Source of the DNA: Talpa occidentalis
Lineage: Eukaryota > Chordata > Mammalia > Eulipotyphla > Talpidae
Length of the DNA: 64,000 nt
Assembly (NCBI RefSeq): GCF_014898055.3
Contig: NW_023601322.1
Coordinates: 9,629,312-9,693,311, forward strand
Direction of reading: 5' to 3'
The position numbers and the translations under genes were made by a program. Below are positions 11,660 through 23,845 of the stretch, piece by piece (the first letter of the stretch is position 1; the number at the start of each line of letters is the position of its first letter). The notes under the pieces were generated by a model that saw only the letters and a list, made by a program, of their open reading frames with translations, searched no databases and was not told where the DNA came from.

Positions 11660-12335
11660 CTTAATTCAGCTCAATTCTGACACTATCCAGACACGCATCA
11701 GATTCCATAGGAAAAGAGCTGCCTCCCAAGACTGCCTGCCACCTCAGACACCCCTGCAAGGCCCAGGCTATTCTGACCAACTGACTACAAGTTGGAGCAC
11801 CCCACTAGCTCAGCTAATTTGCTTGAGTGACCCACAGAACTCAGGAAGCCCATTTACTCACTAGATCACTAATTTATTACAAAAGGGTGTAACACAGGAA
11901 CAGCCATGTGCATGGGGAAGGGGGGACACATAGGGGTGGAACATAGAGCTTCTATGCCCTCTTCAGGTGCACCATACTCCCCCAAATATTGACTTGTTCA
12001 CCAATCCAGAGGCTCCCAGAACCCCATCGTCTTGGGGTTTTTTGGAGACCTCATTACTTAGGCACGCTTGATTAAATCATTGGCCTTTGGCAGTTGAACT
12101 CAATCTCCAGTTCTCCCTGGAGATCTGGAGGTGGGATTGGAAGTTCCTATCCTTGAATCACCCCACTAGTCTTCCAGACAGTCAGCCTTCATCTCTAGGT
12201 GCTCCCAGAAGTCACCCCATGAACATAACAAGATATTTGGATCACTCTGTACTTTGGAATTTCCAAGAATCTAGGGAGCTGTGCATCTGGAACTGTGAAT
12301 GAAACCCAAATATATATGAGAAATATAACTTGGTC
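11660..12335 (-). mobile_element. Old LTR, ERVL-type, MER21-like
   Basis: On the plus strand the text runs CCCACAGAACTCAGGAAGCC, AATTTATTACAAAAGGG, AGGAACAGCCATGTG, GATTAAATCATTGGCC and GGAATTTCCAAGAATCTAGG, then GGAGCTGTG and AACCCAAATATATAT. This order matches the antisense of an LTR I know as MER21-like. The AATAAA at 11873-11878 (minus strand) fits that orientation. Boundaries are approximate and no TSD was found. The family name is from memory. Confidence 0.65.
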
Positions 12336-12789
12336 ATCTAAATGGCCAGATAATTTATTTATCATTCACATAATTGTAGTGCAGAACTGGATTTAGATCC
12401 CACCTGGAATGCTATTTGTCCCTACACCGTGCTGTCTGAGGTTTCTCATTTGTTAAGGAGATTTACTTTCTCTGAGATGTCCTGTATTTCCATGACTTTA
12501 ACTAACATCTGTTTATGATGATTAAATAGTTATTGATATGATTGCCTTATTTTTGCATGGGTGAACATCATTTCCGCACTGAACTGTCAGCTGATGCTCT
12601 TGTAGCTTCCAACATTCTTGGCTCATGCTTGCCTGTAAGGAAGTACTAAATTAGCATGTTGATTTGATTATTTTCACACAGAGATGTTCACTTAAGGAGC
12701 TGACCCCTCTCGGAGTAGGAACAAATGTATACCAGGCACTCAAATGCCAGGTGGCATTGGCTGAAGTGGTTTAGAGCTCAGCAGGGGAA
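12336..12789. other. Unique-looking sequence, no gene seen
   Basis: Nothing recognised apart from scattered AT-rich text. Confidence 0.6.
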
Positions 12790-13275
12790 GGATCACTTAT
12801 GCTAGAGGATTTCCAATGACTTCATGGACAAAGTAGCATTTGATATCACTCTGAAAGGTGTGGTCATGATCTGACCAGGTGGCCAGGTGGAGTGGCATTG
12901 AGGCCAAGGTGGTGGGAAGGGTGAATCTTGTCTTGTGTGTAACAAATAATGTTAAATGACTATAGTGGGGAATTTATGAGCTGGACTAGTAGTAGAAGAA
13001 TTTGGCAGGTTGGTGAAAATGGGGACTTTGGGATTTATTTGGCAGGAAGCCACTGATGGTCTGGGGACTGGGGAGGGTATGGATTTGAAGCTGTGCTTTC
13101 TTCAGCAGCTTCATCTGGTGGCAGTCTTATTTGGATTGGAGCAAGAAAGCACAAAGGCTGGGAGACCCTTTGGGGTTCAGAGGAGGGCCACAGGAACAGA
13201 AGGGCCCGTGGATGCGAGAGACATTGCAGAGACTACATTAGAACTTGGTGACCAACTGCACATGAAATGGGAGAC
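12790..13275 (+). repeat. L2 LINE interior/3' fragment
   Basis: Blocks line up with the L2 3' region: GACAAAGTAGCATTTGATAT, CTGAAAGG, then GGATTTATTTGGCAGGAAGC (cf. 'ggattttattctaag...gggaagcc'), then GGATTGGAGCAAGAAAGC and GGGAGACC. The copy is diverged and non-coding. The open frame at 13010-13303 lies inside it and is fortuitous. Confidence 0.6.
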
Positions 13276-13409
13276 AGATGGGTTTTCAGGCTGGAGGCAC
13301 TAGGTGCATGATGGTAACATGTATACTTAACTGGAAAAGGCCTGATTAGGGAGAAATCAAGAGTCCCTTTGAAAATGGAATTTAGTAACAAGATCAGAAC
13401 TGTTCTTTT

Positions 13410-13700
13410 TTTTTTTTTTAAAGATTTATTTTTATTTATTTATTTATTTATACAAGCACTGGGTACAGTCAGAAGTGTGGGAGGGTGAGAGAATTCACCA
13501 GAGCCAGAGTGGGGAGCAGAGCAGGCAGAGGGACCGAAGTACACTGCTGAGGGGAGCAGCGGGGCGGCAGGAGAGGTCTGCGCGCCATGTGGGACCCTCC
13601 TCTGGTGGCTGGGGAGCAGCCGGGGGTCGAACCGGCTCTGCAGAGGCTGCCGGCAGCTTCGCAACCCAGCGCTCAACCGCTGCGCCACCGGGGAGGCCCC
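13410..13700 (-). mobile_element. tRNA-derived SINE, GC-rich subfamily
   Basis: Full-length copy flanked by a perfect 14-bp TSD AGAACTGTTCTTTT (13396-13409 and 13701-13714). Read on the minus strand, box A TGGCGCAGCGG is at about element position 14 and box B GGTTCGACCCC at about position 68, the spacing of a tRNA gene. It ends in a (TAAA)n-A tail. This is one of the cleanest copies in the window. Confidence 0.95.
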
Positions 13701-13714
13701 AGAACTGTTCTTTT

Positions 13715-15784
13715 GAGAGCTGTACCTTGTTGCCAAGTTGGGGAGAGAGCAGAGCCTCCAGAGAGCTGGCTGCGAAAGGACAAAGGTCAAAAAGATGGTC
13801 AACACATAAGAAAAACTTGCTTTCTGGAGCAGAGGACACTTACATGTATTGAAGACTAAGAGTCATAGGGGACTCCTGTGATGCTGTAGCTTAATTTACA
13901 TTTATTATTCCCAAATTGGTTTTGATTTCTCCTAGATTGAAAATATTCCAAGTATTTTACCTACTGTGTGAGGAGTATTCCATGTGAAATACTGGGAATC
14001 TGGTTGGAAAAACCCTCTGCTTATCTGAACTGGTGAATCACCAGCCCTAGCTCTGCTGGAGGCTGACCTTCTATTCAAATCATAATTCTTCCTTTACCTG
14101 CCCCATCCTACCTCTGAATCCAGGATAATGCAGCTGAAAAGGACCTTCGCTGTCTCCTGTATCTCCTAGATCTTGGTCTGGGTCTTGGGGAGGGTCTTCT
14201 GCTGACTGTACATGGTACTTTGCAGACTGGGGTGCCATTCCTCATCTTCCCATCCTGGGTACCCAGCCAGCATTCCTTTTTTTTCCTTTGCACCCGTAAA
14301 TGCTGGCATTAGCTGTTTGGGAGCATATGTTTCTAACTAGTTCTTAATCTCCTTAAGGACTGCAGTGATCTAATAATGATTTTTTTATATCCTCTCTGCA
14401 CTGTTTTGGATGTAGTGTCCTTGTGCTGCTTGTTGGTTATCATTGGGAAGTTTTCCTTCCTCTTCGTGAATTTGCCACAGCAATCAGAAATATAATATGT
14501 CACCACTGGCTTAGTTTCTACTTGTCTGCTCTTCAAGAGACATGTTGGCTAGCTTGATTGATCTTTTCTTCAGCCAGTGGATGCGCTCTAAAACTGTGGC
14601 AAGGAGGGTGGAGGTCAGGTCACCTTAGGGTAACACACCATGAGTTTGCCACTGGTTTCATGGGAGGGGGGGAGGTAAGTTTTCCAGAAGCAAGAGACAC
14701 TAGGAAGCCCCAGTGATTCACAGAGTAGTGGAAGCCTGAAATTAGTTTTTGTATTTATAAAATTAAATTAATCAGACAAAATTCACTTAGTGTGGCATGA
14801 GGAATGGTTGTGAATAAGCAGAACTAAAACTACAACATTAGGATAGATTAGGAAAATATTTGGGAGAGTGCAGCTGCTTTAATTTTCCTTTTGTGATAGA
14901 TAATCTCAGCTTTACCAGCTTCCAAAAACTCCCAGTAATTAGTACCGATTAGTTAGGATCTGCTGTTTGGAGCTCTAGCCTGTTGTTTTCTCAGAAAACT
15001 CTTTATTTTATAAAGAAAGAACTTTCATTCCTTTGGAGAATGTGTCAGGTGGACCGACCTTCCACAGCTGACCTTCGAGTAATTAGACTTTAGGACTTTG
15101 GCAGAGAAAGAAGCCAACGGTGGCGTGTAACCTGCCACTCTAAGATGTGAGGCCTGCCAGTTTTTAAGTATGAGGATTACAAAATCTTGAATAAATTTTA
15201 AAATAATTAAATATATTTGAATTGGACTTTTACTTTTGTAAGTTAAAAAAATAATCGCTGATCTGTACTTGGCAGTCACTAAAACCAAAGCATCTTGTGA
15301 AGCTCTCATAGTTGCCCAATTTAATTCTCACAATATAATTATGTTTCAATAATGCAATGTTTATTTAACAATATTGATGTACCAGTAAAAGATGTTAGTG
15401 GGAAACACAGGAAATGTATTAATCTTACATATGCAATCAGTTCACATTTATCAGATACAGATGCATATAATATTTAATTTTTAATACTTTGTGAATTGCA
15501 TGGAGGGCTTGGAGTGGAATGAAGCAAAAGTTTTATACCCAGTTCTGGTCAAACTAGAGATAACATGTAATTGCAACTTTCAGAAATGTTCATTTTCAGT
15601 TAGGTTCCCTCTAAGTTTTCTGGACCATATACAGTTTAAGCCCATCATAGATAAAAGCTTGTCTTGTTTAACCTCCTCTAGTGCATCATTTACCAATTTT
15701 GATTCTTGATCATGAGTAATTTTTAAGCACAGTAATAACGGCTCTCAAAGTCCTATCCAAATGGCATACAAGCAATTGTGTTTT
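13715..15784. other. Unique-looking AT-rich sequence, no gene seen
   Basis: About 2 kb without a recognised repeat or exon. The 14730-15310 part is AT-rich and low in recognisable repeat text. Short open frames on both strands lack splice context. Confidence 0.55.
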
Positions 15785-16495
15785 TTTGTTTGCTGACTTA
15801 ATATCATGGTTTACCTCTGTATGTGATTCAGAGTTACAGTCTCACTCCTCTCTAGACATGTGTTAGTATACCACATTCATGACCAAGGTACCCATAAACT
15901 TCCACCAAAGAATTGGGTCCTCCCCTCTTTGCTAGCCCCCCCTTTGTCAATTTCAGTCTGCAGTCATATTACAAGGGTTTGATTTGGTTTAGTTTTTATC
16001 AGTTCCATTGTTTTGTTTATTTATATTCCACCTGGGAGTGAAATCATCCAGCATTTGTCTTCCTCCTTTGGACTTATTTCTCTTAGCATCACATCACCCT
16101 CTCCAGCTCCAACCATGTTGTTGCAAATGGCAAGCGCTCATTGTTTTATATAGCTGAGTAGTATTCCTCTGGGTCTGTTACCATTCATCTGTTGTGAGCA
16201 CTTAGGTTGTGGCCATAACCTGGTTATTGTAGGTAGTGCTGCAAGGGCAGAGGAGTGCAAATATCCCTTGGATTTAGTGTCTTTGTACTCTTCAGGTAGA
16301 GACATAGGAGAGGGATTGCTGGCTCATATGATAGATTTATTTTTAATATTTTGAGAAAACTATATGCTGTTAACCATAGGGGCTGGACTGGTCTACACCC
16401 CCACTCACAGTATACAGGGCTGCCCCTTCTCCACACCCTCACCAGTACCTTACCTTTCTGGCCCTTTTGATGTGGAATCTCTCAGAGGTGTCTCA
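15785..16495 (-). mobile_element. L1 LINE 3' end (ORF2 C-terminus and 3' UTR), decayed
   Basis: Read on the minus strand, the 16224-16442 frame gives YEPAIPLLCLYLKSTKT, which matches the conserved C-terminal region of L1 ORF2 protein. On the plus strand the text GTTGCAAATGGCAAG, ATAGCTGAGTAGTATTCCTC and CATTCATCTGTTG is standard antisense L1 wording. The rest toward 15785 is 3' UTR. The copy is 5'-truncated and carries stops, so it is inactive. Confidence 0.85.
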
Positions 16496-16509
16496 CAAAA
16501 TTTTGGAGT

Positions 16510-16625
16510 CAGTTTTTATCCCTATTTTTTGGATGACCAAACTGAGACAAAGAGAAATTTAGTAGTTTTCTCAAGATTATGCTAATAGTGGCCAAACCAT
16601 GATGGAAACCCCCAAATCTGATCAA
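16510..16625 (-). repeat. MIR fragment
   Basis: TTTTTATCCCTATTTTTTGG, then GACCAAACTGAGACAAAGAG and TTTTCTCAAGATTATGC match antisense MIR (cf. 'ttatccccattttacagatgaggaaactgaggc'). Confidence 0.7.
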
Positions 16626-17774
16626 ATGTGCATTGGTACATCAGTCTATTAGAATACAGTAAAAACTTCACAATAGTAGTTACTGAAAAGTACCAAGAAA
16701 ATTAAGCTGCCATCAGAAATAAAATATACTAACAATAAGCATTTTTATAGTAGTTATTGTCTCACTACAAAGATGAACACGATATTAAAAATGAAATACT
16801 AAAAATTTTAGTTCTTATTTCAGACACTCGGTGCTCTAGCCATAATAGAGTTGTAATTAGTTGCCTTATTGTGGCTATTTTGTTTCTCCAGCAGAAATTC
16901 ATCTGGAAATTATAGTGCAACAAATCGCTGCTGAATCCTGATGGCAGTAATTATGTCCATGACATAATTGTGGAAGTATAGAAGAATGAAGTGGTTTTCA
17001 GGGAAGTCCGCTTCAGTAGAATAGCAAATGCTTTTCAAATGTAGGGCAAGCTGGAGAGGAATGAGGTCTAATTATGGATTTGTAATATATAATGAAAATG
17101 GGTGAGTTTTCAGGAATGTTTTAGAGATTAAAAAGTAGGCTTCCTGGAGTTAATTCAGAGTTTTTAACCAGACATCAGCACGGATATTATCACTATTTTT
17201 GGTTCTGGGAGCAAGTTTTCTGATGGACAATGTCCCCACACCCCCACACCCTTCCCCCCAGCCTGCTGTTGTACAAGTCAATTAATGGCACTGGGGTGAC
17301 TTAAATCACCAGGTTTACAGAAGTCCTTTCTATTGCCCCCATCACAAGAGGGTTTGTCTTTTGCGGTGAACAATTCTAGGTGTCAGAGCTCACCAGCGCC
17401 TGAGCACATTGTTCTCATTGTATAGTTGGCACATCCTGAGGCTAAAAAGAGGTGGATGACAGATCAAGGTCTCTGCATTTTAGAGATGGGACTTGGATTA
17501 GCCCTCATAGAACATGCATCCTATTCTTCCAGTCAGTCATGCGCAGGAATCACTCTGTGCTCTTCTCCAGCCACCCAGTCTTTTCTCAAGACCTCTCAAT
17601 GTGCTCTCCCCACTAGCCTGCAAGCAGATCCATGGCTTAACTATTAGAAAATCATTCCTTTTGGTGGGCCTATAGTGGCCCCTGGTTGTATCATTAGAGA
17701 TTCTCGTTGTGGTGTGAAAACAGCATGCATTGTGTTTACTTGGTAGACCAAGGGTTATCTCCTTATCTGCTGCT
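16626..17774. other. AT-rich unique sequence, no gene seen
   Basis: No exon or repeat was recognised. The block at 16835-16990 contains TAATTA-type and TGACATAATTG motifs and is a possible conserved non-coding element. That is a texture argument only. Confidence 0.4.
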
Positions 17775-17889
17775 TCTATTTCAGCCTTTGATCCTGAGCA
17801 AATCACTCCATGTTCTCACTGAAGATGAGACAAACAGTAGCTAACTCAGGCGGTCATGGTCACGGTTAATAATGATAACTGATGTGTGT

Positions 17890-18005
17890 GGGCCCTAGCA
17901 AGGTTCTAGGGGCTGCTTTAAATGTTATGTATATGTTAGCTCATTTAATTCTCAGAACAATAGTCTGAGGCAGGCACTAGAGGCAGGCCTAAAGAAGTTA
18001 TGTGA
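17890..18005 (-). repeat. MIR element
   Basis: GGTTCTAGGGGCTGCTTTAA, then TAGCTCATTTAATTCTCAG and AACAATAGTCTGAGGCAGG match antisense MIR. A weak plus-strand MIR piece (GATCCTGAGCAAATCACTCC) precedes it at about 17775-17840. Confidence 0.75.
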
Positions 18006-18018
18006 TGTGTCTGAGAAG

Positions 18019-18285
18019 TGGCCCAAGGGGTTAAGTTGCAGCACTATGAAGCTGTCCACAGCCACTGCAGCATGGCACAAGTTCGATCCCCGGCCAGCCA
18101 GGGAGATACCCACATAGTGCAGCAGACCTCTCTGGTCTCACCCGCTGCTCCCCGCAGTAGTGTATTTCTGTAGATCCACTTGTTCTGTTCCTCAGTCCAT
18201 CTCTGGTGAGTCCTCTCACCCCCCTCACCTCTGGTCTGTACCCCAGCTCTTGTATGCATAAATAAATAAATCTTAAAAAAAAAAA
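18019..18285 (+). mobile_element. tRNA-derived SINE, AT-rich subfamily, damaged 5' end
   Basis: It has the family's body (GTTCGATCCCCGGCC, CAGTAGTGTATTTC, TCTGTTCCTCAGTCC) and the TGTATGCATAAATAAATAAA tail. The 5' head is degraded: GGCCCAAGGGGTTAAG replaces the usual GGGCCTCCCTGGTGGCGCAG. Only a short possible TSD (AAGTGG) is visible. This is an older copy. Confidence 0.88.
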
Positions 18286-20914
18286 GTGGAACTGGTACCT
18301 AGACAATTTAGTACAATTAGTTCCTTCCTTTCTTCCTTAGGGTTTTGTGTCCCTGGGTCCTTTACTAAAATGTGGGTGCCCTGGTGAAGGGGAACATGTT
18401 CATCCCCATAAGGTTGTGAGGGGTAATCTTTGTATCAGGTGTCTACCATCCCTCCGGGAAGCAGGTGCAGGTGTGGGGACCGAGTTCTGATGGAGGGAAT
18501 GTAAAAGGATTGGAGCATGTTGTGATATTAAGACTTGGGTGGTGGTTGGGAGGGACCCGGGGTAGGTGGTGGGGCAAAGCAAGCATTTAAAGCAGGAAAG
18601 GAGCCAGGGAGGGAGTGCCTTGGGCAGTGCTGGCCCCTCACTTTGATATCATTTCTCTTTTTCTTGGAGCTGAAGGAGTGAGGTCTATAAATATGCTGGT
18701 AGGAAAAACAAACATGCTTTGGTACCTTTTCTTTCTTGGTTAACCTTGAAAGAACTCTTCACATCCTTAAAAAAGGTGGGGGGAGGGAAAGAATATCGAT
18801 TTCCTGAAGCAAAACCTAAAGAAGGAGGGGTTCAGGGTTCCTCCTTGTCAAAGACATAAACACTGGACATTCGAACTCCTGGGCTGGTGAGCCCGAGGCT
18901 GGAGGTCACTTCTCCAGGGGGGAGCAAACCACTGTGGAGAAAGTGGGTGACAAGGAGACAAAAGGTATGACATGATGACTGGTTTAAATGCCGTGCTCAT
19001 GTGTATTTGCAGACATAATGCTGCCCTCAGAAACTGCAAGGCCTGTTTCTCTTGCGTGCTCAGGCTGTGCTTGGCCGCTGAAGGCCATACCTCTTGCCCC
19101 AAGCCAGCCACTTTGGGATTTATAATCCTAAACGCAAGGTTTAGCATCCAGTGTGGGTGCAGTAAAGTAATATCTCCATGTTATCAAATGATTTCTTTCC
19201 AAGGGAAGGTAAGGTAAGCAAACCCCAACCTACTAGGTAAGCAACCTAGTGTGGGTTGGGGGACTGGCCCATTTTTTCCTTCATGTATTGAATCTAGTGT
19301 GAACAAGGTCAACACATGCATCTCTATCAGAAAATACAAATGCTGATGGTGAATCCTAATACACTGTCACCTTCCCAGTTTTCTGCCCGAGGCACACCTG
19401 CTTATAGTCTGTCTGTATCACTGTTTTGCTGGAGCTAACAATGAGTTTAAGAACAGAAGTTGCCCACATCTTTGGATTTCGCCTAGAACCTTGTGGCCAC
19501 TGAAATGGTTAAGACTGGGGTTTGCTTAGCCAGTCCTACTTCGAAAGATATGGAGAACTTAGATATTCATGGAACAAACAAGATGACCTGCAAGATGCTA
19601 GAATGTTCTAAAAATTCTGAGAACCTCGAGGGCTTATAAAAGTTCTGTGTTCTTACAATCAATTTTTTTTTTCAGCTTTCCCCTTTAATCGTTAACTTGG
19701 GAACCTCAAGACTCGCAAATACAGGCAATTCTTTATCAATCCACTTTTAAGTCATGTGTAAAGAGTCCTATGTGTCTCCGACTTTCCTTGAAGGTACCGG
19801 TGGACTGGCCATGACTGACTTTCCATACACTTTTCTGCTCGGCCTCTTTCCGCCACAACGCAAAACACTGATACAGGCTTTCATTCATGTGACAGGCACT
19901 GGCAAGTTCCTGTCCTTATTCTTGGGACGTGACTTAACCTTTCTGGATGTCCAGGGTGTGGTGAGCTCGGTGGGGCCAGCTTGGAGGGACTGACCTGCGC
20001 CCACCTCTGTCCCTTGGTCTCTGAGCTGATACGGAGCAGGCGTGGCTGCTCCTGAGACACTGAGTAAACTGGAAGCAGAGAGAAGTATTGGGAAATGTTT
20101 TTGTTTTTTCTTCTGGGAGAAACATCCCTGCCGGCAAGACAGCTAAGTGCCGTAGCCTGCAGCAGTACAAAGGCCAGTGCCTGTAGTCTGTGCCGGCTAC
20201 TGAGAAAAATGACTGTGGTGAGCCGGGAAATCCCAGCTCTACTTGGTATCTTGAATCTCCTCAGAAGGTTCCATGAAGGGGGTCTCCAGATCACCCCTAG
20301 GGGGATCCTTAAATTCTAAAAAGGTGAGCAAAGTTGATTTAATATATTGTTTGAGCGAACATATTAATCGAAGGTTAAATATAGGTAACAATAGAGTTGT
20401 GTTTTTAATGTGTGTTCCTCAGAATTCTCATGTGCTGGACATTTGTAGTGATTTTACAGGATTTAAGGGCATTATTTTGCATGTTAAATGATCACCCTGA
20501 GTTACAGTTGTTATTTTGCCCTTATGTTGCACTGCTGATGGTATCTGGGTGTATTTGATGCCGAGTTCATGGTCAGGAATGGAAGCCCGAGGGGTAAGAA
20601 GGGTGAGTTGGGTCTGGTTTCCACAGTGAGTCCCTGGAAAGAGTTGCAGGGAGTAGGGACACTCCTTAAACTAAAGAAGAAAACCCCAAACTTCTTTCAA
20701 ATATCACTTTTGTTCCCCATCGAGCTGCCAGGACCCAACAGTGAATGCCAGCCTGACTTTGGGTTCAATGGGGCATTTCTTTGCTTCTGAGGATTATTTT
20801 AAACGCCAGAAAGCTTGCTTTAAAAACTTGTGAACTAGGAAACAGGCAGCTGGGTGTTCCCTTTCGCCTGGTGAATGCTTGGTAGGGAAAAAATCCCCAA
20901 CAGACAGAGCTTTT
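18286..20914. other. Unique-looking sequence, no gene seen
   Basis: About 2.6 kb with no recognised repeat or exon. Several open frames overlap near 19750-20320 on both strands, but none has paired splice sites or a known product. Confidence 0.55.
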
Positions 20915-20927
20915 AAATAGTGCCCAT

Positions 20928-21216
20928 GGGGCCTCCCTGGTGATGCAAAGGGTTAAGACACAGCCTGTGAAGCTATCAGCAGCCACTGCAGCACGAGTTC
21001 AATCCCCAGCCAGGGAGCTACCCACATGGTGCAGCAGACCTCTCCTGTCTTGCCTGCTTCTCCCCTCAGCAGTGTATTTCAGTCAGTCTGCCTGTTCTGT
21101 TCCCCACTCTGTCTCTGGTGAATTCTCTCACCCCCCACACCTCTGGCCTGCACCCCAGTTCTTGTATGCATAAATAAATAAATCTTTTTTTAAAAAGACT
21201 TTAAAAATAAATAAAT
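20928..21216 (+). mobile_element. tRNA-derived SINE, AT-rich subfamily
   Basis: It starts GGGGCCTCCCTGGTGATGC and ends in an (AAAT)n tail. It is flanked by a perfect 13-bp TSD AAATAGTGCCCAT (20915-20927 and 21217-21229). Box B reads GAGTTCAATCCCC. The internal segment between boxes A and B is shortened compared with the GC-rich copies. Confidence 0.95.
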
Positions 21217-21229
21217 AAATAGTGCCCAT

Positions 21230-23534
21230 ACCCCTCACTCCCCCAGCCTGCTCGCCCCCACTCTTTAGGGGGCGTGAGTTCATGTGGGATAAGACTCTAA
21301 GCCTGTTGTTTGGTTTGGATTTGGCATGTTTCAAGGGTCACTGATGATTTGCCATAGAACAACCCAGGACTGACACCTTGGAGAGAAGGCTGCTGACTCC
21401 AATAGGGCACACACGGGTACCCCCAAAGCCACTGAAACTAATAAATAGTTGACTAAAGAGAAGAATCCCTGGAGGGTAGAAGGGGTCATGGGGGATCCAC
21501 TCAGCTCCACCTGGGAGGAGAGGCAGAGGAAACTGGATGTACTAATAGTTTGGAGAAGCCAGAATGGGGCAGAAGGAGAGCAGGGGCTCAGATGAGGCTA
21601 GAGATGACCACCAAGGCCCCCAGACCCTTCTGGGTTAACATTTGAAGTGTGTGCCCTTCTGGGTTAACATTTGAAGTGGCGGTGTGGTGTGAGTAGGTGG
21701 TTGAGGGCAAGGAAGCTGGGCAAAGTGTGGGTGTGAATCAGCTCTGCCTGTGATCTGTTCTGTAACTTGGGCAAGTGTTCTGAAGGTCTTTGCTGTCGGC
21801 TATTACTATGCAGTGTGGGGGTGATGGGCACCTTCCCCAGACTCCCAGGGATAAAAGAGTCACCTTAGGTAAAGCTCATGCAAGCTGCCATCTAACTGAG
21901 CAGTCCTGAGGATGGGGCGTGTGAGTGCGGAGACCCACTGCAGACCCAGGGCTGACGCCAGCAGTAGTGGAAGAAACAGATATGAGTAATTTTAGGAGGC
22001 AGAAGTGCTTGGGCTTAAAACATTGATAGCGTCACATCATCTTGCCTTTTGGACAGCACGGTTACTCTGCTGACCAATTGTTCCAAGAGGAAGCTATGTC
22101 ATTGAACCTCAGCCGGCTAGGCTTCCTTGCAAACGAAAAGAAAATGGCCATTTTTAGAGTTCTGTGCAGGTTTCTTGGGGACATGTGGACAGACAACATG
22201 GGGGATATTCGCCTTTAATTTAAATGCCTTTCCTTGGACACCCATTGGGCTATATGTCTAAATTCTAATGTTAGAAAAACTCTTTTCTGAGGGACACAAG
22301 TCCATTAGGAACCTCTGTAGCAGTAGTGATTGTAAGCACTAAATTCCACAGCGGAATGGAGGCTGCAGCAGGGGATTATCCAGGACTTGCGTTCGGCAGT
22401 GTGCAAAACAATTCAGCACAGTGTATAAAGGCATTGGGGGACAATAGTATTGCTTTTTTGTGCTGCCAACCAGGTTTGTCCCAGGGATTAGTAATTTAGA
22501 TAGAACAGCCATGAATCACTGCTTACAGTTTCGCATTTAATTTTATCCAGGAAGCAATTTCCTCTCAAATTCTCGAGCTGTGGTTATCATTAATGAATTA
22601 AACATTATGAAACCCAGAGAACTCCTAATTCATTTTGATATAAGTAGACATTTAAATCTGAAAAAGAAACCTTAAATGTTTTTCTGGGGTGTTTAATATC
22701 TTCAGGCTGACAAAATGGGGGTGACTTTCTGCAGATGTGATAGATACCCCAGAAGAGTGAATGGTAAGCCCAGCGGTGTGTGGGCCCCACCTCTTGACTG
22801 CAGGTTTGGGGGCATGAAAGACGGAAGTCACGTTTCCTTGGTGACCAGTGGCTGCGTTTTTTCCTGAAAGGGAAAGATTAAAGTATGTGGAGAAGGCAAC
22901 TGATGGTGGCTGTAGTTCTCCACCAAGTTTCTTATCTCCAGTGCCTCTCAGCTTTTACGCTTTCCATCCTGCCCTCCCCTGGATCTCCTGCTGCCCTGCT
23001 CTGTCCCCACCTGGACAGATGTCGCTCTGGAAAAGGGTTTATTTGCTCATCAGGAGTCTGTGGCTGTGCCGCCCTCTCAAGCACCCTTAGAAGTACAGCG
23101 CCAGAGGGGGTGTGTGCTCTTGTGTGTGAACGGGGGAGGAGACCTGGGTTCACAGGGGTGTCTGAAGATTTGGGAGCAGGATGGCAACACAACACACAGG
23201 CCAGAGTCCTCACCTTACCTGGCAAGTCTGGGAAATATGTTCAACTTCTCCCCACCCAAAGATAATTTAGCATGAAAAGCCGGTCAGGGAATTGGTGCCT
23301 TGTGGCTTCCTGAGTAACTGAGAACGGTGGGCAAAATGCTTTTCACGTATGAAGAATTTGACTTATTTTGGACATATGGGTGGCTTCTAGAACTTTTCCA
23401 CAGCTTTTCTTTTCATTTTTTAAGACTACATTTAGGGCTGTGTTTTTCCTTCCCTCATGACCATCCCATCTTCTTCTGAACGCTTCCTGCTTTGTCGACT
23501 AAAGTCCTTCCAAAATTCATCTCCTTTGGTGCCA
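21230..23534. other. Unique-looking sequence, no gene seen
   Basis: No exon was recognised; a faint MIR-like stretch lies at about 21735-21860. The segment 22480-22620 is AT-rich and motif-dense and could be a conserved non-coding element. Open frames at 22848-23275 overlap in three frames and lack paired splice sites. Confidence 0.5.
21625..21677 (+). repeat. Tandem duplication, 29-bp period
   Basis: The 25-base unit beginning CCCTTCTGGGTTAACATTTG occurs identically at 21625 and 21654. This is a local two-copy duplication with no other known role. Confidence 0.95.
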
Positions 23535-23620
23535 GTCTCTGATCTCACAGGAGCCTCAGGTTCCTCGTGTGTAAAATTGGGTCACGACACCTGCCTGCTT
23601 GGTCATGAAGACCGAACTAC
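23535..23620 (+). repeat. MIR fragment
   Basis: GAGCCTCAGGTTCCTCGTGT followed by GTAAAATTGGGTCACGACAC matches the sense MIR block 'cctcagtttcctcatctgtaaaatgggg'. Confidence 0.6.
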
Positions 23621-23724
23621 TAAGATCACAAAACTGTGGATATGAAGACACCTGTCTAGAACCTTCCCACCCCATGGGGGTGAAGAAGAAACGAAGAGGT
23701 TTGGGATGTTAGGTCAAGGGATCC

Positions 23725-23845
23725 CCCCTTACCCAGTATGACCTTATTGGAACTAATTTTGCCCTAAGGCCACCTACTGAGGTACCTGGAGGTAGGAACT
23801 GAACCTACCTTTTTTGGAGACACAGAACCCATCACACCCCCCTCT
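23725..23845 (-). mobile_element. MaLR (MLT1-type) LTR fragment
   Basis: On the plus strand, TATGACCTTATTGGAACTAA, then CCTGGAGGTAGGAACTGAAC and GGAGACACAGAACCCATCAC follow the end of antisense MLT1 LTRs ('tatgacctcatttaacc...gggggttaggacttcaac...ggacacaattcagcccataaca'). This is a 3'-biased piece of an old solo LTR. Confidence 0.55.
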
